Shown piece by piece: positions 5,748 through 11,470 of a DNA stretch of 18,310 nt. The notes under the pieces are model-generated. The model made no database searches, was not told the origin of the DNA, and saw only the letters and a program-made list of their open reading frames with translations. The stretch lies in contig CAJULD010000051.1 of the NCBI GenBank assembly GCA_910587505.1, positions 1 to 18,310 on the forward strand. Direction: 5' to 3'. Source of the stretch: an uncultured Oscillospiraceae bacterium (GTDB lineage: Bacteria; Bacillota; Clostridia; Oscillospirales; Oscillospiraceae). The stretch's first letter is position 1. Every line of letters starts with the position of its first letter. Made by a program: the position numbers and the translations under genes.

Positions 5748-7098
5748 GAAACGCCGTTTTTCCCGGCTGGGGACCAAGCTGGTGGGGGTGTCGGTGCTGG
5801 GCCTGGTTCTGGCCTTCGCGACCTTTTATCTGGTGGATTCCGTGGCGGCCCCCTGGCTCTTTTACAGCGAGCGGTTCGCGCCCTTCTGGGAGAAGCGGAC
5901 CGAAACCGACGTGCAGGCCTATCAGGATTACGTGACGGAGAACAGCCTGACCATCCGGCAGGCTATGGAGCACCAGGAGGAGAGCCCGTCGGACGTTGCC
6001 TCCGGCTTCTATACCACGGTGGTAGGCACGGTTTCCTCCGCCCCTCTGGCCTCCGCAGAGGTGGACGGGAACGTCCGCTTCGGCTTCACCTGGTCGGACT
6101 GCGGCGCGCAGTCCGACCAGTGGGACTTTACCTTTGTGACGCAGATGTATCCGGTGCAGTGCGCCGACGGCATACTGTACCTCTCCGCGGCGCCCGCCGC
6201 CCTGCGGTATGAGGGCCTGTGCCGGATTGCGGGGCTGCTGCTGGCCCTGGCGGGCTTCTGTGCCGTGGTGGTGCCGTACATCGTCCGGGTGCTGCGGCGG
6301 CTGGGAGCCCTGTCACGGGAAACCGGGACGCTGATGGCCGGGGACCTGGACCACGTCATATGCGTGAAGGGCCGGGACGAAATCAGCGGCCTGGGGGAGG
6401 ACATCGAGCGGCTGCGCCGCTCCGTCCTGGCACGGCTGGAGGGCGAACGGGAGGCCGTGGGGGCCAACAGCCGCCTCATCACCTCCCTGTCCCACGACAT
6501 CCGGACGCCCCTGACCAAGCTGACGGCCTATCTGGACATCCTGACCTATGGAAAATACCGGAGTGAGGCGGAGCGGGACGAATTCCTCCGGCTGGCCTCC
6601 GAGAAGGCCGCCCAGCTCAAGGCCCTTACGGACCAGCTCTTCGCCAGCGCCCGGGTGGCCGCCCCCGCCTCCGGTCTGGAGCGGCCGCCCGAGACGGTGG
6701 ACGGCGCGGCCCTGCTGGGGCAGCTTCTGACGGAGCAGGGCGGCGACCTCCGCCGGGAGGGCTTCGACGTGGAGCTGCCGGAATTCCGCCGGACGTTCGC
6801 GCTGTACCTCCGGACGGAGGACGCGGTGCGGGTATTTGACAACCTGTTCTCCAACCTGCGGAAATACGCCGACCCGGCCTTCCCCATCCGTATGCGCGCG
6901 GAGGACGGCAGGGAGAGCGTCGTCCTGCGGATCGAGAACCACGCTCTCCCCGCGCCGGACCGGGCGGACAGCCACGGACTGGGCGTGCCCACCATGCGGG
7001 AACTGATGGAGCGGTCCGGCGGAACGCTGGAGGTCTTCCTGGAGGACGGAATTTATAAAAGCGTACTGACCTTTCCGGAACACCGGGAAACCCGATGA
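5740..7098 (+). CDS. Membrane sensor histidine kinase (TTG start)
   Basis: This is a 452-residue kinase partnering the regulator upstream. Membrane helices at about 10-30 and 158-187 flank a roughly 120-residue extracellular sensor of no recognised family. A HAMP linker follows (about 188-240). The dimerisation/phosphotransfer helix has SLSHDIRTPLTKLTAYLDIL with H252 as phospho-acceptor. The ATPase domain has an N-box (FDNLFSNLRKY, N372) and the C-terminal GLGVPTMRELMERSGGTL glycine motif. The DxGxG box is not recognisable and the lid between N-box and G2 is short (IENHALPAPDRADSHGLG), as in some divergent Firmicute kinases. The start is TTG at 5740 within the regulator's last codons, with AAAGGGG upstream; no closer ATG is available. 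This implies translational coupling of the pair. Confidence 0.92.
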   Translation: MDKKRRFSRLGTKLVGVSVLGLVLAFATFYLVDSVAAPWLFYSERFAPFWEKRTETDVQAYQDYVTENSLTIRQAMEHQEESPSDVASGFYTTVVGTVSSAPLASAEVDGNVRFGFTWSDCGAQSDQWDFTFVTQMYPVQCADGILYLSAAPAALRYEGLCRIAGLLLALAGFCAVVVPYIVRVLRRLGALSRETGTLMAGDLDHVICVKGRDEISGLGEDIERLRRSVLARLEGEREAVGANSRLITSLSHDIRTPLTKLTAYLDILTYGKYRSEAERDEFLRLASEKAAQLKALTDQLFASARVAAPASGLERPPETVDGAALLGQLLTEQGGDLRREGFDVELPEFRRTFALYLRTEDAVRVFDNLFSNLRKYADPAFPIRMRAEDGRESVVLRIENHALPAPDRADSHGLGVPTMRELMERSGGTLEVFLEDGIYKSVLTFPEHRETR

Positions 7099-7112
7099 CC
7101 GCTTCCGGCTCT

Positions 7113-7132
7113 TTTGTAAGAATTTGTAAGAA
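7113..7132 (+). promoter_or_regulatory. Perfect tandem direct repeat, likely response-regulator binding site
   Basis: TTTGTAAGAA occurs twice without a gap, at 7113-7122 and 7123-7132, just after the kinase stop. A 10-bp tandem repeat suits head-to-tail OmpR/PhoB dimers. A weak -10 candidate (TAAGAT, 7150-7155) lies downstream, placing the repeat in the -35 position expected for direct activation. A looser third copy of TGTAAGA is at 7148-7154. Confidence 0.65.
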
Positions 7133-7149
7133 GTTTCCCCCCTGCAATG

Positions 7150-7155
7150 TAAGAT
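7150..7155 (+). promoter_or_regulatory. Weak -10 element for the lipoprotein gene
   Basis: TAAGAT matches four of six consensus positions and has no good -35 at normal spacing, which fits an activator-dependent promoter served by the repeat at 7113-7132. Transcription would start around 7162, making the 7163-7213 hairpin the extreme 5' end of the mRNA. Confidence 0.4.
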
Positions 7156-7162
7156 TTACCTG

Positions 7163-7213
7163 TTATCCTCCTTGCCATACCCGGCCGGCGGAAGCCGGCG
7201 GCAAGGAGGATAA
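7163..7213 (+). promoter_or_regulatory. Hairpin burying the lipoprotein gene's ribosome binding site
   Basis: TTATCCTCCTTGCC (7163-7176) pairs perfectly over 14 bp with GGCAAGGAGGATAA (7200-7213). An inner 6-bp stem, GCCGGC at 7184-7189 with 7194-7199, is capped by a GGAA tetraloop of the GNRA type. The only irregularity is a 7-base bulge (7177-7183). The whole AAGGAGG Shine-Dalgarno is inside the outer stem, five bases before the ATG spacer. Closed, it should block translation. It is not a riboswitch class I recognise. Confidence 0.75.
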
Positions 7214-7217
7214 TTTT

Positions 7218-9602
7218 ATGAAAAAACAAAGATGCGCCATCCTGGCGGCGCTGCTGGCCCTGTGCCTGCTGCTGGCCGCCTGCGGAGAAAAACAGAGCGC
7301 CGGTCCCGCCGAAGTCCCTGCGGCGGCGGCCTATACCTCGGAGCTCTCCGCGCTGGACCTGCCCCTGACGGAGCTTACCGCCTCCGCCGCAGGCGGCGGA
7401 AATCTGTACCTGGCGGGCCTGGAAGAGAAACCTCCCGAAGAGGACGGCGGGGAGATTTCATCCGGCAGCTTCACCACCACCTCCTCCGTCTCGGACGACG
7501 GCAGCTTCATCTTCTCCTCCGGCGCCGGCAGCGCCGCGCTGTACCGGATGGACGCGGCCGGCGGAGAGCCTGTGAAGCTGGAGGGCTACACGCCGGGAGA
7601 AGGGGCCTCCGTGGCCGCCATCGTCCCCTGCGAGGACGGCTCCCTGTGGGTGCTGGAGCGCGTCTCCGGCGGCATGGAGGACATGACTCCGGACGATCTG
7701 GGAAGCGGACTCATGGTTGCAGGCGGCGACATCGGCTGGGCGAGCCAGGTCTGGCGGAAGCTGGACGCCTCCGGAGCCCAGGAGCTGAACCGGGTGGACA
7801 TAACGGAGCTGGCGGAGAAGCTGGGCGTGGACGCCGTCACCGACACCCGGATGGACCGGGAGGACCGGCTGTACGCCGCCTCCGGCGCCTCGGTAACCGT
7901 GCTGGACGCCGGTCTGTCCGTCCTCTTCACCTGTAAGGGGCAGGAGACGGTGGAGCGGCTGGTTCCCCTGACCGGCGGCGTGGGCGCGGTAACCGGAGAC
8001 GGGAGCAGCCGCACCGTCCACCCCGTCGACCCGGAGAGCCGGTCCCTGGGCGCGGCCCGCCCCCTGACCGGCAGCGCGGACCGGATCTACGACGGAAACG
8101 GGCGGTACGACTTCTTCTACAGCAGCGGCGACAGCCTCTACGGCTGGTCCGCGGAGAACGCCGCGCCGGAAAAGCTTCTCAGCTGGAGCGGCGCGGGAGT
8201 GGACAGGAGTCAGGTGGAGGCCCTGCTCCTCCTGCCGGACGGTCAGGGGACGGCGGCGCTGCGGGACGGACGCGCATGGCCGGCGTCCTACTCCCTGGCC
8301 CGCCTGGCCCCCGCCGGGGCGGAGGATCTGGCGGGGCGGACGGTCCTGACCCTGGCCACCATGGGCCTGCGCAGCGAGACGAGAGCCCGGATCCTGGAAT
8401 TCAACCGCTCCAGCAGCCGGTACCGCATCGAGGTCCGGGACTACTCCGAGTACAACACCTCCGGCGACGCCTCGGCGGGGCTCAGCAGGCTCAACACCGA
8501 GATCCTGGGGGGGAACATGCCGGACCTGCTGGATCTGTCCGATGAAATTCCTCTGCGGCAGTATGCCTTCCGGGGCCTGCTGGAGGACCTGTGGCCCTTC
8601 ATCGACTCCGACCCGGAGCTGGGACGGGAGGGCGTGATGGAGCGGCCTTTGAAAGCCGCGGAGATGAACGGAAAGCTCTATCAGATCTTCCCCCGGTTCG
8701 CCATAGAGACGGCGGCGGGCGCGCCGGCCGCCGTGGGGGACAGGACGGGCTGGAGCCTGGAGGAGCTGCAGGCCGCCCTGGCGAAGATGCCCGCCGGATG
8801 CTGCGTACTGGACCCCGGGGAGACGCGGGAGTCCGTTTTTGAGGCCATGTTCGGGGACAGCCTGGACCAGTTTGTGGACTGGGAGACGGGCAGGGCCCGC
8901 TTCGACTCCCCGGAGTTCCGGGCGATCCTGGAATTCTGCGCCTCCTTCCCGGCCCAGGCTCCGGCTGTCGAGGAGGGGACGGACGCCTATACCCGTGTCG
9001 CCGGCGGCGAACAGCTGCTGCTGCCGGTGTACCTCAGCGACCTGCAGTCCATCCAGCTCTACCGCGCCCTGTTCGGCGGCGGGGTGACCTTCGCGGGGTA
9101 TCCCGGCGAGGGGGGAAGCGGCGTGCGCTTCAGCACCGACGGCGGGCTGGCCATGTCCGCCTCCTGCGTGGACAGGGACGCGGCGTGGAGCTTCCTGCGC
9201 CAGACGCTGCTGCCTGATGAAGAGGAGATCAGCCCCGGCATGGACTTCCCCGTCAACCGCGCCGCCTTCGAGCGGAAGGCAGAGGAGAGCATGGTGTTCA
9301 GCTACCTGACGGACGAAACCGGCAACACGATCACGGGGCCGGACGGCGAGCCCATGATGGAGGGGACCGCGTACGTCTTCGCAGGCGGTCAGGCAATTAT
9401 GCTCAAGCCCGCCAGCCAGGAGGACTACGACCAGGTCATGGCCCTGTACGAGGCGGCGGACAGCCTGGCGAGCCGTGACGAGAGCATCTGGGCCATCGCC
9501 CGGGAGCAGGCCGGAGCCTGCTTTGCCGGGGACCGCTCGGCGGAGGACGCCGCCAGGGCCATTCAGAGCCGGGTGGAGCTGTATCTGAACGAACAGAAAT
9601 AG
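7218..9602 (+). CDS. Large lipoprotein: propeller-like N-terminal half plus solute-binding-protein domain
   Basis: The 794-residue precursor has a lipoprotein signal peptide: KKQR, a hydrophobic core and lipobox LLAAC with C22. The mature protein should be anchored outside the membrane. Residues about 40-370 have repeated D-G-S/W strand patterns (SDDGSFIFSSGAGSAALYRM, PCEDGSLWVLERV) that suggest a beta-propeller; this is a judgement from pattern only. From about 375 the sequence resembles family 1 extracellular solute-binding proteins (RARILEFNRSSSRYRIEV, NTEILGGNMPDLLDL, MNGKLYQIFPRF, then helical C-lobe). No permease or ATPase gene is adjacent, so uptake is unlikely to be its direct role here. 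Its place after the regulator and kinase genes, behind a tandem repeat, suggests a ligand-sensing partner or output of that system. ATG 7218 has AAGGAGG at ideal spacing. Confidence 0.85.
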   Translation: MKKQRCAILAALLALCLLLAACGEKQSAGPAEVPAAAAYTSELSALDLPLTELTASAAGGGNLYLAGLEEKPPEEDGGEISSGSFTTTSSVSDDGSFIFSSGAGSAALYRMDAAGGEPVKLEGYTPGEGASVAAIVPCEDGSLWVLERVSGGMEDMTPDDLGSGLMVAGGDIGWASQVWRKLDASGAQELNRVDITELAEKLGVDAVTDTRMDREDRLYAASGASVTVLDAGLSVLFTCKGQETVERLVPLTGGVGAVTGDGSSRTVHPVDPESRSLGAARPLTGSADRIYDGNGRYDFFYSSGDSLYGWSAENAAPEKLLSWSGAGVDRSQVEALLLLPDGQGTAALRDGRAWPASYSLARLAPAGAEDLAGRTVLTLATMGLRSETRARILEFNRSSSRYRIEVRDYSEYNTSGDASAGLSRLNTEILGGNMPDLLDLSDEIPLRQYAFRGLLEDLWPFIDSDPELGREGVMERPLKAAEMNGKLYQIFPRFAIETAAGAPAAVGDRTGWSLEELQAALAKMPAGCCVLDPGETRESVFEAMFGDSLDQFVDWETGRARFDSPEFRAILEFCASFPAQAPAVEEGTDAYTRVAGGEQLLLPVYLSDLQSIQLYRALFGGGVTFAGYPGEGGSGVRFSTDGGLAMSASCVDRDAAWSFLRQTLLPDEEEISPGMDFPVNRAAFERKAEESMVFSYLTDETGNTITGPDGEPMMEGTAYVFAGGQAIMLKPASQEDYDQVMALYEAADSLASRDESIWAIAREQAGACFAGDRSAEDAARAIQSRVELYLNEQK

Positions 9603-9755
9603 CAGGGCAGATATCCGTCCTTTTTTCGGAAAGAAAAAGGATCAGAAAGAACGTCAGAAATATTGCATGATGCCCCGCGGGAGCTTCCCGTGAAATGTCC
9701 TGCCGGTTCGGACGGAGTCAGCCGTTCAGGAATTTTTTCCCGGTCCCCCTTTCTT

Positions 9756-9789
9756 TCGACAGAAATCATCCGGTATGACATCTTATAAT
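9756..9789 (+). promoter_or_regulatory. Spo0A-box promoter of the spoIIA operon
   Basis: TTCGACA at 9755-9761 is an exact reverse complement of the Spo0A box TGTCGAA. Its TCGACA serves as a -35 look-alike 22 bases before a consensus TATAAT (9784-9789). This long spacing with an overlapping 0A box is the arrangement known from the B. subtilis spoIIG promoter, which Spo0A activates with sigma-A. No convincing sigma-H promoter was found in 9603-9846. Confidence 0.6.
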
Positions 9790-9826
9790 GACTGCAAGCA
9801 ACAGACCCTGCTTGCAGTCATTTTTT
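9787..9826 (+). terminator. Strong intrinsic terminator overlapping the spoIIA promoter
   Basis: AATGACTGCAAGC (9787-9799) pairs perfectly over 13 bp with GCTTGCAGTCATT (9810-9822) and runs into six Ts (9821-9826). It is the first strong terminator after the lipoprotein gene, 185 bases beyond its stop. Its left arm starts inside the -10 element, so RNA begun at this promoter would lack most of that arm and would not form the stem. Confidence 0.85.
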
Positions 9827-9846
9827 ATGCGCGAAGGAGACAAGCC

Positions 9847-10152
9847 ATGGAAATGCGGTATAAAACGGAGAACCGGCAGCTGACGATCACCCTTACCGGC
9901 GAGCTGGACCATCACGCCGCCAGAGGCCTGATGGAGTCCATCGACCGCTGCATGGAGCAGAACCTGCCCGCCAAAACCCTGCTGGATCTGGGCGGGCTGA
10001 CCTTTATGGACAGCTCCGGCATCGCGGTGGTGCTGCGGGCCAAGCGGCGGATGGAGGCGCTGTCAGGAACGCTGGTGGTAGTGAACATCCCCCGGCAGGC
10101 GTCCCGTGTGCTGGAGACGGCGGGACTGGGCCGGTATGTGGATCTGATATAG
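9847..10152 (+). CDS. spoIIAA: Anti-sigma-F factor antagonist SpoIIAA
   Basis: A 101-residue STAS-domain protein. The motif FMDSSGIAVVLRAKRRME carries the regulatory serine, S56 by alignment with the phosphorylated Ser of SpoIIAA/RsbV. Unphosphorylated SpoIIAA binds SpoIIAB and frees sigma-F in the forespore; SpoIIAB phosphorylates it and SpoIIE reverses this. Identity as SpoIIAA rather than RsbV rests on the following SpoIIAB and SigF genes. ATG 9847 has GAAGGAG eight bases upstream; an in-frame ATG at 9775 lies before the terminator and is not used. The gap to spoIIAB is 12 bases and contains AGAGGAGG. Confidence 0.95.
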   Translation: MEMRYKTENRQLTITLTGELDHHAARGLMESIDRCMEQNLPAKTLLDLGGLTFMDSSGIAVVLRAKRRMEALSGTLVVVNIPRQASRVLETAGLGRYVDLI

Positions 10153-10164
10153 AGGAGGTGTGAC

Positions 10165-10611
10165 ATGAAAACGAAAAGCGCCAATTACATAACCATGGAA
10201 TTCCTCAGCCGCAGCGCCAACGAGGGCTTTGCCAGAGGCGCGGCGGCCTGCTTTGCCGCCCAGCTGGACCCCACCCTGGAGGAGCTGGGCGACATCCGGA
10301 CCGCTGTCAGCGAGGCAGTGACCAACGCTATCGTCCACGCCTATCCGGACAGGCTGGGGAAAATCGTCCTGAAGGCCCGGATTCTGGAGGGCAACGTGCT
10401 GGAGATCTCCGTGCGGGACTGGGGCCGGGGGATCCCCGACGTGGACAGGGCCCGTCAGCCCCTCTATACCACCGGCGGCGAGGAGCGCAGCGGCATGGGC
10501 TTCACAATCATGGAGAGCTTTATGGACCGGTTGACCGTCCGGTCTCAGGAGGGCAAGGGGACCCGGGTCACCATGCGCCGGCGCATCCAGCCCCGGCGGC
10601 CGGCTCCATGA
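10165..10611 (+). CDS. spoIIAB: Anti-sigma-F factor / serine kinase SpoIIAB
   Basis: The 148-residue GHKL-fold protein matches the family length. It has the N-terminal RSANEGFAR segment that contacts sigma-F and SpoIIAA, the N-box EAVTNAIVHAYP, the G1 box RDWGRGIPD and the G2 region GEERSGMGFTIMESFMD. SpoIIAB holds sigma-F inactive as a dimer-sigma complex and uses ATP to phosphorylate SpoIIAA. The start at 10165 follows AGAGGAGGTGTGAC. The last codons overlap sigF by four bases (ATGA), which couples anti-sigma and sigma synthesis. A short basic, proline-rich tail (RRRIQPRRPAP) ends the protein. Confidence 0.96.
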   Translation: MKTKSANYITMEFLSRSANEGFARGAAACFAAQLDPTLEELGDIRTAVSEAVTNAIVHAYPDRLGKIVLKARILEGNVLEISVRDWGRGIPDVDRARQPLYTTGGEERSGMGFTIMESFMDRLTVRSQEGKGTRVTMRRRIQPRRPAP

Positions 10612-11312
10612 CGGCGGAGACGCTGGATCTCCTGGCCCTTGCCCGGCAGGGAGACGAGGCCGCTGCGGCAAAGGTTCTGGAGGAAAACAGCGGCCTGATC
10701 TGGGCGGTGGTCCGGCGGTATTTCGGCAAGGGCGTGGAGCCGGACGACCTGTATCAGTTGGGATGTCTGGGCTTTCTTAAGGCGGTGCGGGGCTTCGACA
10801 CGGAATACGGCACCCAGTTCTCCACCTACGCCGTCCCCAAGATTGCCGGCGAGATCCGCCGCTATCTCCGGGACAACGGCCTCATCAAAGTGGGGCGAAG
10901 CCTCCGGGAGCAGAGCATCAGCGTGTACAACGCCCGGGAACAGCTGCGGACAGCCCTGGGGCGGGAACCGGCCCTCTCGGAGCTCAGCGAGGCCACGGGG
11001 CTGTCCCCGGAGGAGATCGCGGTGGCGGAGCTGGCCGCCGCGCCGCCGGACAGCCTCCAGCAGGAAAACGCCGATGGGCTGACCCTGGAGTCCACGCTGG
11101 CCTCCCCGGTCACGGAGGGGGACCTGCTGGAGCGGATCGCCCTGCGCGCCGCCATCGATTCCCTGCCGGAGCAGGAGCGGAAGACCATTCTGCTCCGCTT
11201 TTACAAGGGACTGACCCAGCAGCAGTGCGCCCGGATTCTCGGCGTCAGTCAGGTCCAGGTCTCCCGGCTGGAGAAACGGGCCGTCGAAAAGCTGCGGGGC
11301 GCGATGGAATAG
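10608..11312 (+). CDS. sigF: RNA polymerase sigma-F (forespore-specific)
   Basis: The 234-residue sigma-70 family factor carries region 2 (GLIWAVVRRYFGKG through DDLYQLGCLGFLKAVRGFD, then TQFSTYAVPKIAGEIRRYLRD). It also has region 3 (ALSELSEATGLSPEEIAVA) and region 4 with a clean helix-turn-helix (LTQQQCARILGVSQVQVSRLEKRAVEKL). It directs the first forespore-specific transcription after asymmetric division. The gene order spoIIAA-spoIIAB-sigF with tight coupling is the conserved spoIIA operon of endospore formers and anchors the organism assignment. No spoVA genes follow; the next gene is on the other strand. Confidence 0.96.
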   Translation: MTAETLDLLALARQGDEAAAAKVLEENSGLIWAVVRRYFGKGVEPDDLYQLGCLGFLKAVRGFDTEYGTQFSTYAVPKIAGEIRRYLRDNGLIKVGRSLREQSISVYNAREQLRTALGREPALSELSEATGLSPEEIAVAELAAAPPDSLQQENADGLTLESTLASPVTEGDLLERIALRAAIDSLPEQERKTILLRFYKGLTQQQCARILGVSQVQVSRLEKRAVEKLRGAME

Positions 11313-11438
11313 GGGCTTTTCCTGGAAAAAGTATTGAGAACCCGTATTCATAACCGGGGATGCCGGACGGACGGGAAAAGGTCCGCCCAGGCGGCGTTCA
11401 GCGGTTGCGAATACAGGTTACTGGTAATGGCAAAGAAG

Positions 11439-11464
11439 AGGGACCGGGCGTGAGCCCGGTCCCT
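11439..11464. terminator. Convergent (bidirectional) terminator between sigF and glgP
   Basis: AGGGACCGGGC (11439-11449) and GCCCGGTCCCT (11454-11464) form an 11-bp stem with a GTGA tetraloop. Rightward it is followed by TTCATTTC. Leftward it is followed by CTTCTTTG. It sits seven bases past the glgP stop and 126 bases past the sigF stop, so it likely serves both. The rest of 11313-11438 holds nothing I can call. Confidence 0.8.
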
Positions 11465-11470
11465 TTCATT

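Noticed and set aside
9616..9642. TCCTTTTT...AAAAAGGA inverted repeat shortly after the lipoprotein gene.
   Set aside because: A/T-only core without a GC stem or following U-tract; unlikely to be a working terminator compared with the hairpin at 9787-9826.
9726..9766. Possible sigma-H promoter (AGGAATT then GAAAT) before spoIIAA.
   Set aside because: The spacing between the two boxes is about 27 bases, far from the sigma-H norm.
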